Assembly: GCF_037975245.1 (NCBI RefSeq) | Contig: NC_092564.1 | Span: 14,100,484 to 14,164,483, forward strand | DNA from: Apostichopus japonicus | Lineage: Eukaryota > Echinodermata > Holothuroidea > Aspidochirotida > Stichopodidae | Direction: 5' to 3' | DNA: 64,000 nt | In this document: positions 26,874 through 40,295 of the stretch, one piece after another | How positions within the stretch are numbered: position 1 is the stretch's first letter | Layout of the letters: the number at the start of each line of letters is the position of its first letter | Program-made: the position numbers and the translations under genes | The notes under the pieces: model-generated | The model's input: the letters and a program-made list of their open reading frames with translations, nothing else | The model's database searches: none | Told to the model about the DNA's origin: nothing

Positions 26874-29800
26874 TTGGTTCAAATTATGCACTCAATATTT
26901 TCCAAATAGGAGAGGTTTGACAACATTTTCTAAGCTAACGATATCTTGCGCACACGATATAACATCCAGAGGGGTTCTTTGATAGACGAGTGGTGATGCC
27001 TTTTAATGGATGATTTAAATGTATACTTTAGTCGCTGCCATTATATATAACCACATTCCATGCTAGAAAATGATATGTAATTTAAGCCAATGAAGATATG
27101 ATGCTGCAGGAATTTGAATGTGGCAGCACATATCTATCCTTTCTAGGCTGCCATCTTGCGAATACATGTGCTATTTGTTGGAATCCATTCGTGGATCTAA
27201 TCTCATGCACAAACAGGTATCCCCCTCAGTCCCCACCCCATCCCTGGCCTCCCTCTCCACCCCCCACCACTAAATCATTTTGACAGAAACTCTTGTTCAT
27301 GTGTATAATGGCATAGACTCAACATAGTCTATACACTCAATTACTGTCGAAAAATACCAATTTCTAGTTAGCATAAATTTTGACAATCAATTTGAAAAAG
27401 AGGTCAAATAATTTGTATGTCACTGACCAGTGAAATGATGTCTTTTCTTGATTAAATTATGAACAATTTTTTCCCCAGGATTCTTCCTGTCAAATTGGAA
27501 ATCCCATGATGCCATGAGGCCTACAGGGTATATACACCTGTATCACACTCCTGTAACTCTCTTTAGGTATAAAATATACAGCGACTGCTGAAACGACTTT
27601 CAATTCCGATATCGTTTCAAATCATGTGTTAATATGCCGGGACAATCATAAGTCACTCCCACACATTCGAGCCGTTTGCAGTCGATACAGATTTGGTACA
27701 ATAATATGAAATGTTTGACCTTGCATGGACACTGGAATCAAAAGATAGTCACATAGATCTAATGAACCTTATGCATCATGATGCTGACTCATCAGACCTA
27801 AATATAGAAATGTTACATTTTTCATATTAAAAGTAAGCCGAATAAAAACACACTGAATCAGAATTGGGCATTTCCCAACAGCTAGCTATAGCTTATTATG
27901 TATAGTATTTTTATTTATTTTTGCCACTGAAACAACTAGTGAATAATTAATATTCCATTTTGACATGTGATCTACAACTGCTGTACTTAAATAATATAGG
28001 ACTTGAATGTCTATTTAACCTACAGAAGTCAGGCTCATATATCTTCCTTCTGCACACCGATGAAGCCTCCCGACAGAAATGACAGATGTTGATGTTAGTT
28101 CAATTTGATGTTTTAATATACCTTGCCAAAATTTCTAGGCCAAAGAATCAATACATTACATACACACTTCATTCATTGCACTTCAGTGTTTTGTCTCACC
28201 ACCCTCTTGCGCCGCTAATATCGATCTTTTATTTATAACTTCCCGCACTCTGTCAAAGCTCAAATCCCTTCCAAACTAACACCCGGACAATATAGTCCTC
28301 GCCAGTTTGCCTGGCGCCGACCCTGCTGTCCTCTCCCGGGCCCCACATCTCTAAATCTCCAGGATCTGCCTCTGGGTCAGGAATTTGTTGGCTAAGTTGA
28401 AGCTAGGAGTCCGGTGGACTAAGACTACAGTAGCACGCAGAATTAATGAAGGCAAAGAAAACTTTCATTATGCAAATGACAAAGCTAGCTATAGACTGCT
28501 TCTGAACAAAGCCCAAGTTTCTCCAGTGCTTTAATATTTAACCGTTCGAACAGATCGCAGCGTTATATATATCTGTAGTGCTTTTAACGGATCTCTGTGG
28601 TGCTTAAACATGATTCACTGAAGGTCTTAAGATTACACATTATAATCTCCTAGATGGTACATTTGGTGTTATTGTGACTTTGTGTCTCTATGAGGTCTGA
28701 TCGGATTGGTTGTCTTTCATCTTCCTTAATTTCTACCAAAAATATTCAAGTACTAGCTGCTGCTGCCTAAACAATCAGCGCATTTTGTTTTGGGACACTA
28801 ACATCACAATTCGTGGTTGTATAACTTCATGCAATCACATTTCACGTGAACGACTTTAATGTCCAACCTATATCACTTTATTTATAGTACTCAGAGAAAT
28901 GAATGGCATGCTTGCATTCATAGTCAATAGTGTTAAAATCACACCAACAAGCATACATCCATTTGCCAAGTACGTAATATTACACTTGTTCCTACCACAG
29001 TATCAGTACACTGAGCTGCATATTGTATACAGGGGGAGGGGATAGGGGAGGGGGGCTTCAAGGTTATGTTATCCTTTGCTGCAGTCTACAAGTACAGTAT
29101 GTCTAATTATGCACAGATTTTAAGGTTCAATACATACAGTGGAGGAATTTTCCAGTTTGGAAACCAGCCTGCATATTTTCCAACTTAAGAAAACTACTGT
29201 TCATATATATATACTGTGACAACAACAATGCATGTCCACAGTCAAATGTGCCTGTATCAGCTAAATCTCTTGAATAGACTTTGAAATCATGACCATGAAG
29301 TTTCTTATTTTACAATTAATACACAGAATAAACCCTTTGAATTGTTAATAAGATATTTATATACATTGTCTGATACTGTTTTGCAAAGTAGGCACAAACT
29401 AATATATCAAGGTCAGGTTATGACTTAGCAGTAAATTAATTTAACCCATTGAACTTGAAGTCAATGAACATAGTTTGTATCGCTTGCAAGGCCACTGCGT
29501 AACAATGAAATTTCCCATAATGCATGAGTACTATAAGCAATATGCTAGCATTTAAGTTCTCAATATTGTTTGGCTTGGTAAATACCATTCTGCTGGTATG
29601 GGTTAAGTACAAAGTATTAATATTATAAGCTGTACCAATGCACCCCCTACTCTTAATTGTGCAAATCTGCATTCTAAAGGTTTGAACTTAGTGGACCAAT
29701 ATTCACCCCAGTGGACAATTAAAGGAATTATTTAGTGAAATATGGGATCCAGTCCTTTCGGTCATATCATGTTTTGTCTTTGTATCGCAATTAGACTTGC

Positions 29801-32800
29801 CCTGTGATGAATTTAAATTTCTGTGATAGAGTGCTTGAATTGTTGGTCCGTCCTACCAGTAAATTTTAATCAAACACTGACTTATGTCGAGATGTGACGT
29901 CAGTGCGGCACATTGGTCAGAATCGATCAGATTTCACTCTAAGCTTGGCCTTGATACAACACACAGGAACTTGTTTTAGACTTTGCATACGGCTGTGGTT
30001 CAAAAAGTCGCTCAAATAACAATATCTGAACAACATATTAAGAAGAAAGGGAATTAGGGAATTCTGGAACATTTAACTCTTTAAAAGATTGCTAACTTGC
30101 AACTTCACCAAGAAATTTCCATCTAAATCACAATTTTACTTTCAGAATTGTTAACTTAACCCGCTACAGTGTAGTTTGCAAATGATAGCGTCCCTGCAGC
30201 CCCCAAAGCGAAGTGCCGCGATAACATCACAGCCCTCATCGTTCAAAAATTCACTTCTCCTGGATCATAGGATGTAAAATCCCTGACTCTAGGACTGTGG
30301 TGATGAAAAATTATAAATGGAGTTGTTTTCATATACCGAATAGATTGCCACTAAAAATTCCTTTTAACCATGTAAAATTTGCAGATCTATCGCTACCTCT
30401 GTATCAATGTAAGATATGCATGTTAAATTACAATCATTTCTAACTGCACGTATTAGCAAAGAAAATAAAGCTGTCTTCCTTTACTCTTTAAGCTCTTTTG
30501 TGAAAGTTTATTCCGACTGCAGCTGCTTCAATAGCTAAGACACAAAGGAAGATAACTCTGGTTACTTCGTAGATCACGTGATACCCGATTAATCGCTGTT
30601 TTTTCCGGGTATAAACCAAGAGTGGGCTATAACCAGGTTGAACTCTTAATGAGGACCTGTAATTCTTTCTTAATACATACTGTGAGCACTGCAGGGCAAT
30701 ATATGTATATTTCTTTGAAAGTTTTCCTTACCACATCCTAGCTACATACTGAACTGTACACAGTACTCTTAATGTATTCACTGACCAAACATGATCTATG
30801 ACTTGAAGTTATGACCAGGGCTTTTCTATGATTACCACACACTTAAAAACAAAGCTGTCAAGGTGACTGGTCAATTTGTCAGAGTCTACTGGAATATTTT
30901 CTTAACATTATAAATAGTTAAATATCTCTGAGAGTATAGAAAGCTTAATGGTGTGTCAATTAAGTGGTATCACATTATAAACCACGATTGTAAACTAGGG
31001 CATACTTGTATAGGTAACAGTTCCTTCATAAATCTATTTGGCCTTGAATGCAAAAATTATCTGTTTGATCTAAGACCGATTGTAGTCACCTGTGTCTGTA
31101 TGTGGATTTTTGCCACATTTTATCTGGGAGTGCATTTCACCACAAAATGCTGCAGTCACAACCCTTCCCCACCCCCTTCCCCCACCCCAGACTCCCCATT
31201 CAGTAGGAGTCACCGCAACATGGTTGAGAGTTGGGTTACAATGTCCTTGAAGCATATTATACATTGCACAATAATAGTTGCATTAAAGTACTTCATGTTT
31301 GCTAAACTTGTTGCAAAGTGGCAACTAAAAAGAATTTTGTTTTGAAATCAAAGCTATATTACACAGCCATTAATAGAGAAGGAAGATTCAACCAGGAGGA
31401 TTTAACTGTCACTCAAGATTAACATCAAACCATCCAACAACTGTCCTGTGTCTACTATAACTGTGTGATGTAATTCTGCAAGGTTAACCTTTCTCAGCTA
31501 GGATCAAAATAAAACCAGTACAGGGCAGTAATAATTTAAAGGAGTATATATGATGGACTAACAGAAGGTTTCTTACATGTATGCCGTATTACTTCCCCGC
31601 AGTATATAACCTCAGGATTTCAGTGACAGTGCCTACATATCAAATCAAAGTTTTCCCTAACTTGAAGAGAAACAGCGGATGCCGACAAAATACTAGGCAG
31701 TCACTCGAGAGAAGGATCGTGAAAACTTGAAATCAACGGTACTGTATACAAGAAAGGCATTAGTCATTACTGTTTATCACTGGCAGTTAACTACTTTGAC
31801 CATGGTATGTCCCTTTAAGTGTAGAAACTGATGAAGACCATGAAAACATTTTATCAAGGTCAAGTCAACTCTCTTGATCCTTATACCAGCAACAGAGGTA
31901 CCCAGATATTAGCATAATAATATGTTGACAAAAAGAAAAACACTGGAGCAGTTAATTGTATGTAGATTGATATCTCCAGTATGATAATAAAAGTTCCACG
32001 GTCTGGGCAAAAACAACTTGATCCCGAAATCACCTAGCAAAATGCTAAATTGGCCAACTGGCTATACAAGTGCATAAATACATGTATAGCAGCTTCTTGT
32101 ACAGAGCATGGAGCTATAAACAGACAGGAACCATGAAACCATTCTATGTTATATAATTCAGAGACCATCAATGTGTGGGACCTTGTAAGAAACATTATCA
32201 AGTTTAACAATTTGCACTATGAATAAGGATCACTAAACGTATCCCAAAATTGCCAAAAAGGCATTTTAGTCAAAAAAATGTGATTTACTATAACTAATTT
32301 AAACAAACCACCTTCGAGAGATGAAATGCACAAACTAAACTTTTCCTGATTTGAATTTGAAGTGTTGGTATTATTATATATTCAGTTGAGGTCTGGCGGG
32401 ATTAAACAGCCGAGACAAGAATCACAATTGTACATATATGGTGTGGAAAAAAAATTGGCATTACCTATAAAAAAAAGTTCATAATAATTCTAAGGGACCA
32501 CCATTTTTATTTAATAAGAAACACTTCTTGAGTCTGCAATATGTGCTGCACAGTTTTGAACAGATAGAACAGCTAGCCCTTGCCCTCTTTGATAAATTCT
32601 TACCAGCCTACACAGGCTCCTTTAGTATATCAACAGTTGGATAATAAATTCATCTCTACCACCCAGCTTGCTTACTTCTAACGTTAAACATAAATCATTA
32701 CATTTCTTTGGTTACTTATAGCAATCAATGCTTTCTGCCAGCCTGTTTCTGTGACAACCTGACAGCAGCTACCTTAAACTAAAACCCTGATCTCACATTC

Positions 32801-35800
32801 AGTTATAATGTGTCCAAAATGGAAGTAAAAGAATGACTGTCTGACTCTTGGAGAAACAGATTATCAATCCTGAGGCCATCTGCAGTATTATCACGTAATA
32901 CGAGTGTCTTAGTCTCTTCTCTACCACAATAACACAAATGGTGGAGCACACGCCACAAAATTTGCCTGAATGTCCATGTAGAAAATCAAAGGAACATGAA
33001 CTTGGTTGTTCCATTTAAAGGAAAACCTAATCCTTTTGATTCCTTCACAGGATTTTTCATTTACTATTTGTACAACAACACTTTGTACAAGGCACACTGC
33101 AGCATCGATTTATACACACATACACAGCAAATTTGTACAGTTGAACAGTTCATACACTGGATAAAGTGCACAAGTGGGGGGGGGGGGCTGCTAATATCAA
33201 TCCTCTCTCGAAGGTGGCATACTTCATAGAGCGTCTAAATATCAATCCGCCATTTCAGACCACTTAAGGCCTTCCAACAACAGGGTACAAAAATTGTTTA
33301 CTATTGAGTAAAGAGGTTTGTTTTCAAGTGACAAAGACCTCAGCCTCTTATAGCTAAAAAATCTTCATGGTCATGATATGAAAAATTGATGGTGCCATGA
33401 ATGGGCCAACTTGTCAGCTATCCAGTAATGGGTAGGGTTTAGCTATTGAGAACTTCCACAAGGACTTTAATAGAGACCCAGTACTTTGACGATTTAGCGA
33501 GTAAGTCAATGCCAGGGCAATTATATGGAGTATGCTACCTCTAATAGGTCTACATTCCAATCAAAGTCAAGAGACTCTGCTTGTTTTGATTATTTGAAAA
33601 GAAAAGAACAAACAAATTAATCACTCTGTTGAAATAAACACTTGCACACAAAAAATTGGTTGGTTGAAAAACTTGGTCACAACAATAGTGCTTGGAACCC
33701 ATATGTATGTATAGCTCTGAGTTAGAAATATACCCTCTTGAAACCACAAAGTAGCACACAAGAGGTACATAGTTTCTGATTGAATCTTGTTGATTAATTA
33801 CTCCTTTGATCATCATTATCTCACAGAACCTTTATACAGCAGTGTACATGACTCACACATTATGAAACCAATTTACATGACGTCGTCTACTGCAGCAATG
33901 TCTAAGGAAACCGCAGTTTTCGTTATTTTTTTCTTATGTCCCTTAACTGTTTGATTTGATCGACATTGTTATCTAACTGAAGGGATAAAACATTGACATG
34001 AGTCAAAGCGAAGCTGTTATCATTACTTCATTCATCTAAAACCATCCCAAGTGATTTCATTAGAAAGTTGAATCAATGTTTCAACATTACAAAAGGAGAA
34101 GAAGAAGAAGTAGAAATAGAAGAAGAAAGCGAGACAATTTCACTGAGACTTGCTGTACAAGTCTTGGACTCGACTCCCAAGCAGCTTTCATTTACAGTAA
34201 CCAAACACTGAACGAAAGACAACAGCCTGTAGTCTATAATAACAAGACATATTGGTATTTCAAATTGAGCACCAGTAGGTATTGACTTTTTCCAGGCTTA
34301 AAGAAGCAGGTCATATCTTGGGTTTATTTCTGGACAGTCTTAAGAGGATGTATACCTTCATGAGCAGACAATTCCCTCCTTCCCCCCCCCCACCACCCCC
34401 ACCACCTTGCTCGAGCAGATACCTCTGATAGCTCAAATAATTGTCATTTACCCTCTTTACATATTATTTCATAAGTGAGCAGCTAGAGGTATTAATAGTA
34501 CAGAATCTCAGTGGAGACAGTGGAAGGTGCTTATCATGCATGAATGAATGATACTGATCTTTATTGTGGTATGTGCCATTAATGTAAATCAATGGTTTCA
34601 CATGTATATATACACAAGTCTGTCTGCTGACAAGAGTGGGAATTAGGCAGTTTAACTGCAGTATAATCTTAACGCCAAGTCGGTGTGTAAAGTACCAGCT
34701 TCGGCAAAAGTGTTCCCCCCATCCCTTATCTGGAGACATGTTCAAAGTATGACGCTGTAACAATTATAGATAGCACACGCATCTGCCGAACACTGTCAAA
34801 GAACGACATAAAGATGTGACGCCATCTGCACGCCAAACATTGTCTTCAGACACGTGCAATCTTGTGTTTCATCATGATACAAACATTGTAGGGACAATTA
34901 CGCCATTTTTATATTTACTTAACTTTAATATTAACTGATGAATATTCAGTAATTAACCTATATATATATATATATATGCTTAGACCAACTAATCTTGGCT
35001 GCTGTTCGATGACAGATTTTTATTTTTGTTTCTGACAGAAGTAAACTAGAGCATCACGGCTAATTTCACAGACAGCAAATGTCGGTTAGAACTCCCACCC
35101 CTGGTACTACAGAGTGATATCATTTATTAATCTCATCATAGGGATAATCTACTTGAGTGATGGCAAAACGACTTACTTTATGTAGTTGAAAAGTTCTTGA
35201 ATAACTAACAAATGACTCAGTTCCATTCCATGGCAGCCTGAAAATGTTGTCATTGAGACCGTTCCCAATACAGTAGTACTAAACACGATATCTGACATAT
35301 TATCAAAATTTAGTCAAAGTTGACTCAATTTGTCATTATTTATAATGTAAGCAATGGTCAACACCATCAAGCTGCTAGTTAACTGCAATGCTATGGGAGT
35401 TGAGTATAAAACAAATTGTTACCCCAAATTACTACACTTGCAAGGTTACATTATAAATCATAGTGTGCACTGACTGTGTTTGATTCCAACAATTCAATTC
35501 CTCTTAAAGCACAATATTATAGGATCACTGAAATTGACTTTATCTGAAACATTCCACTTCCCTCCCAATCTAAATATTGCTCTTTCAATTTCTATTGCAT
35601 CTGTAATCACAACTGAAGCTTGAAATGTTTAGCTTAACTTTTTCAAATGCTTTTTATATCATGGCCCACTTTCTTTAACTTCAAACTGCAGGCTGATCTC
35701 AAAAGCCATGAACAATCTTCCTTCTTTTCTTTTTCAGGGTATATAGGTAGAGACATTTACAATCTAACTACCTCTTTCAAATTTGATTACCATCAAAATA

Positions 35801-36296
35801 AAACAAAAATCCCAAGAGAGGAAGTATTTAAAACATTCCATACAGTTCACCTTCTGTCAATCCTGTAAACCCCTTGACATTTGGAGATTCTTTTAGCCAA
35901 GCTAGCTTTGAAAATGCTCAATTAAAGCCAGCAGACTTTATATTAAGTACAGAACATCTTGCTAACTTACTTTGTAAACTCATATAACCTACAGTGTGTA
36001 ATCTCTATACATTACTAGTTTCCTCAAAGGTAACACTAGAAGTTAAAAGCTTTCTTGCTCTGCCAATCGAGAAAAGATACATCAGGTTATTATGCACAGA
36101 TGATATAATTTAGTCAAGCACCAAACATTCATGAATATAGATAGGCTATGACTTGTTCTACCGTGAAAATGGGCAGAAGGCAATCAACCACACACAGTAT
36201 AAATAAAAATGTTTTAACATTTTTCTCTACAATTCTCTTTTGAAATATCTACATTGCAATATCAATTAACTATTATTTTATTCTATTTTTGATGTT

Positions 36297-36356
36297 GGGA
36301 GGGAGAGGGGGAGGGGGGAGGTGGAGGGGAGTGGGGTGGGGTGGGGTGGGGTGGGT
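36297..36356. repeat. G-rich tract ending in GGGGT repeats (G-quadruplex candidate)
   Basis: A run of GGGAGGGAGAGGGGGAGG-type sequence passes into four or more GGGGT units on the plus strand. It has many closely spaced G runs of three or more, enough for several intramolecular quadruplexes on the template strand of the receptor gene. Confidence 0.85.
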
Positions 36357-36760
36357 GCATCCTACCAGAAACAATGGAAGTTGTTTGGCTATTACATACC
36401 ATTCTGTTTGTCTTTTTTTTGGAATTAAAGCTTACAACTTGGAAATTAATTCAAAGTAAAGAGAGCTCATAATTCAAAACTGACTCAATTGTGCATTTTA
36501 CACTGACAGTTATTGGGTGGCCACTTAGCGCTGCCATTCTACCTTGTCGGATTTCTCATTATCTAACCTCTATATGTGATGCCCTGCTAGAAGTTTATCG
36601 TTTTCCATTTCAGATTAGATTTTGGTCTTGCCGTGTCGTTAAATGAAAGTATTTCATCTAGGTGGAAGAAGTTCCACCAACGTTGGGAAGACGATTACCT
36701 TGAGCAATAAATTCACTGAACCTATGAATAGCTGATCTAGGATTTGGTGAGTACAACCCA

Positions 36761-36782
36761 CCCCCCCCCCCCCAAAAAAAAA
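36761..36782. repeat. Poly(C)-poly(A) junction (13 C then 9 A)
   Basis: A C tract passes directly into an A tract. The same arrangement occurs at 21773-21793 and 26858-26873. Confidence 0.9.
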
Positions 36783-38779
36783 TAAAACTAACAAGAAGCC
36801 ATTTTTAATATTGAAAACAGTCAATGTACTGTGGCAGACAAAATGTTGGGAAACACCCTCGCTGAAGATTTTCAAAATACTAATTCAAATCACTTGAAAT
36901 ATATTACAGCTTTTTGGCAGCGTGGAATGACAATGCGTCTAATTAATTTTGCAAACAATTTTCAAGGAAATCCATTCCAACAGAAGGTTAGCCATTTGTG
37001 ATTCTTAAGAATGAGCTGAAGTAATGATTTCAGGCCATTTTCTTGTAATCAGTTATCTTTTTGACAATTCTCATTTTAAATTAGGAGAAGCCATGATCCT
37101 CAATATCCCTTTCCTGCCATTTTTCTAGGGATTCTATGATGAATTCAGTTGGTATATATTCTGTGTGCAGATTATTGCAGCCTGTCAGCAGTGAAGTCAT
37201 ACATGGTAAGTTAGGATGGGAACGGCATGAAATGTTCTTTTAAACGAGAGCGGTGATGACGATCTTGCTGATTTCGATCCGTGGTTTAGCTGTATATGAT
37301 TTCATCAATGGTTTGACCAGATTCCACCAGAAACAGAAAGAATTTCACTTGTCAAGGTCAGGTGTCAAAACTGCTCAAACTTTGAGACAAATTTTCCTAA
37401 CTTTGAGCATGCGCTGAAGTTTAATGTATAATTCCGCTAAATGGGAGGACTATACCTGTACTCCAACAAAAATTTAGTGTCTCAAAATACAAAATTGATG
37501 TTTCCTTGTTTCTCTATGGTAATTTTGGCCGTATCCATGAAGGCATTGTAGATTAAAAGTGCAATTATTATTATTATTATTAAAAAATTAAAAAAGTGGT
37601 TACAATTTGACAGCAACAACAGTGTAACTTATCACTGCAGCCATATATGAAAGCATGCATGTATCAACACAGTACGCTTAATTGAGGGGACAAAGAAAGT
37701 TACCGTACACCCCCATACCCCTAGCAACAGTTTATGCCTGGGTCTCTCACTTGTTGGATACTAATGTACTTTTCTTGCATTTCCATATTTTTTTTTTTTT
37801 AATATTCTTACATTGACTGATTCCAATCATACTACAAAAGTTTAAAACACATGTTTTGTAACTTTCCTTAAAGCCAAATTTCCCTTCACCACTTCTTAAA
37901 CCAATTTTTTTCTTTCTTAGCTTGCAGGCAAATTGTTTCATCTAAGCATAAATATGTGCATGTTATTTCTTTCACCAAAATAATATTTCTATGGTATTGT
38001 ATCATTCTTTTAATAACACAGCAAATTCATTCACACCTGACCTTTGAACAGTGAGAAAAGAAAAGGAAATTCAAGCAGCCTTTAGTCACCTCAAACTCAA
38101 CGGTATACTACCAGTTCTTTAAATATACGTGGAAGCCATGTACACAAAGGCATAGAGAGAAACTATATATATCAGCATCTGAGACTCCTAGGACTCCATA
38201 CATAGTACTGCTGCACACTGTATGTATACATTTGCAATTGGGACTGCAGTACTTGGTTGAAGTGGACACGACTTTCTGTAGCAATATCACAATTTGGTCT
38301 GTTTCTCTTATGCCCTAATTTGCATAATTATCAAATTGGTTATAATAGGAGCAAAATCATTACAAGAAATAAAGACAGTCTCGTGTACTTTCACTAGTAA
38401 AGTTACATAATAATTTTCAATTTCAAACAACTAAATTTTTCAAAAGCAACATTTTTTTTATTACGTGTAAAGTTCATGCAAATGCTAATGATGTGCAGCT
38501 AATTAATGTGTCCTCCTAACAGGGATCAGTGATTTAGTGACGAGTTAAATGTTATTACCTGGCTTGATCAGAAAGGTTGCCAGATAGAATTTAATACCAA
38601 TTCATGTATGATCAGTAATAAACACACAAATATTGGATAATTGTGTAACATGTAACTTATATTCCACTTTACTGTGTATGAAGTCCTGAAGTCCTTTTTA
38701 ACCTTGAAACCAGCAAAGTTTTCGGCCCACTATATACCCAGCAGCAGCTTCTCTCAGGACTGGGCCACAACCAACCAGA

Positions 38780-39180
38780 TCCCCACCCCTCGGAATCGAT
38801 GTTCAGAATGCATAAAAACCTGGTAACTATGGAGCGTGGCAAGTCCTGACAACTGTCCATATCTGTCTGAAGTTTGGAACAATCCCATAACTAAACAAAA
38901 ACTTTGCTAACACCAATCACGCCGTAGTCTCCCTCCATAGCTTGTTGCCCGTCAAGTTCAATCCATACGTTTAATCCATTCAATCCATACCACAGAGCAA
39001 TGTCAGGTTCCCTCGTACACACCTACCTGTGGCTAACACTTGCAGTCCGAGTAACAAGGCATATCCTTGGCACTGTGATTCTCGGCATTATCTCTGTCCC
39101 GTTCATTTAAAGGACATTTGTAAACTAAGAGATGATCTTATCAATGCTTTTTGTCCATGCTTTTTTTGATCTGTTGACTT
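38780..39180 (+). pseudogene. Higher-GC, coding-like fragment, unknown family
   Basis: This patch is noticeably richer in GC than its surroundings. From about 38907 to 39171 one plus-strand frame, with a single stop near 38966, reads NHAVVSLHSLLPVKFNPY, then NVRFPRTHLPVANTCSPSNK, and ends with a Cys/His-rich section (WHCDSRHYLCPVHLKDICKL ... FCPCFF). The other frames are also fairly open, so the evidence for true coding origin is weak. The end lies about 210 bp before the ILTEYCP exon on the opposite strand. It may be a fossil of a mobile element. Confidence 0.22.
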
Positions 39181-39392
39181 GTCTTTTATTGTGGCAATAC
39201 AGAATTGTAAGGTTTTCTCCCTAACTGGCATCCACTATGTGACTTTTCTGAGGTAGATCATTGAAACAATGGGCTTCTCTAATCACATCAAAACCGTTTC
39301 TCTGATTGATATATCACGCAAGACACAAGACAATGAAGAATAACCACACGGTTCAAGTACATGAGCAAAGGGAACATTTAAAATTGACCTAC

Positions 39393-39497
39393 CTGCAGAC
39401 TGCCTTTCGGGCAATACTCTGTGAGGATACTGATGTTCGGGGCATCCCCACAGCAGCCGACAAATTTAGTCACATGGTCATGTTGAATCTCTCTCAT
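39393..39497 (-). CDS. NPR-like: Exon of the kinase-homology domain with [12 protein letters not shown]
   Basis: This 105-nt exon has a TCCCCTCAACAG acceptor and a CTGCAG|GTAGGT donor. It is phase 0 at both ends and encodes 35 residues, beginning [20 protein letters not shown] and ending with [12 protein letters not shown]. The MR-(D/E)-(I/V)-Q-(N/H)-(E/D)-H pattern, the PNI segment and TEYCP(R/K)GSLQ are diagnostic of NPR-type kinase-homology domains: the N-lobe strands, hinge and start of the C-lobe. The first codon is ATG, but this is an internal residue following ...EMKV, not a start. The next coding piece, DILEN, lies 32.8 kb away across the largest intron in the window. Confidence 0.96.
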
Positions 39498-40276
39498 CTG
39501 TTGAGGGGAGAAAATTACCCATGAGAGATATATCACAAACAAAAAGAAATGAACATTACATTAAATTAACCCTAGGTGTTTACTAAAATGATAAACAAGA
39601 TTCAGTTATTGTACTAACAACATTGTGATTAAGTTATAAGCATACAACTCTTGCCAGCTTGTGGTATTCAGCAGCTTTCCTTAAAACAGGGGAATCATGC
39701 TTGGTATTTGTGATAAAACAGAGTGTTTTAGATCTAGGCCATCCATGCACATCCATGGAGGCTATAGATCTTGAAACACAAAGTAATCAAACCAGGTTTT
39801 TGCAAGCTCTCCCCTCCCTCCCCCTCCCCCCCTCCCCCATTCCCTTACTCCCGCCAGCTTTGAAGAAGAAAGAGATTAGTGTTAAAATCTGACTACACTG
39901 CTTTTACACTGCTTCATAAAAACCCTGTACTGTCAATGTACTTTAATGTATCTAGGTCTCATTTTGGTATTTTTTATACATTATTTAATATGTCATTCAA
40001 TAACAATACAGTTTTAAACAAGATATAAGAAAAGAGAAGGAGAATGATGGATGAGGAGGGAAAAAAAAGAAAGAAGAAAAACGAGGCAGTCATCTCAGAC
40101 AATACAGTTTGCAATCTTGATTGAAGTTTGAAACAAGTACAGTATCAGAGGATAAACTCTTAACGAGTAATTGTATACCATTTGATATTCTGTTACCAAG
40201 TGGCAGGTGGTGTCGTCAAACTGAGAAAAAGTACTGAATAGTCGTGTCCATCTTGAATTCTCATACAAATAAATCC

Positions 40277-40295
40277 GGGGGGGGGGGGGGGGGGG
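40277..40295. repeat. Homopolymer tract of 19 G
   Basis: This uninterrupted run of 19 G is the longest in the window. Its exact length is likely to be uncertain in any assembly. Confidence 0.9.

Larger units (their letters stand above)
6563..39392 (-). other. Giant intron between the ILTEYCP and DILEN exons (32.8 kb, phase 0)
   Basis: The protein is continuous across this intron (GSLQ|DILEN), so no constitutive coding exon is expected inside. Recognised contents are the octamer-containing tandem repeat (7570-7726), trinucleotide repeats (10732-10852), the Penelope-like remnant and its AT microsatellite (11462-12260), a coding-like remnant (21117-21690), several homopolymer C tracts followed by A tracts, a 93-bp duplication (25191-25373), a GTATT-type microsatellite (26552-26694), a G-rich patch (36297-36356) and a higher-GC coding-like patch (about 38780-39180). 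Most of the rest is AT-rich with nothing recognisable. Confidence 0.75.

Noticed and set aside
28200-28400. Higher-GC stretch with partly open frames on both strands
   Set aside because: No frame is convincing and nothing is recognised, so it is only a composition fluctuation.
34076-34285. Arg-rich plus-strand frame (RRRRRSRNRRRKR)
   Set aside because: The Arg run is an AGAAGA-type microsatellite, with nothing supportive around it.
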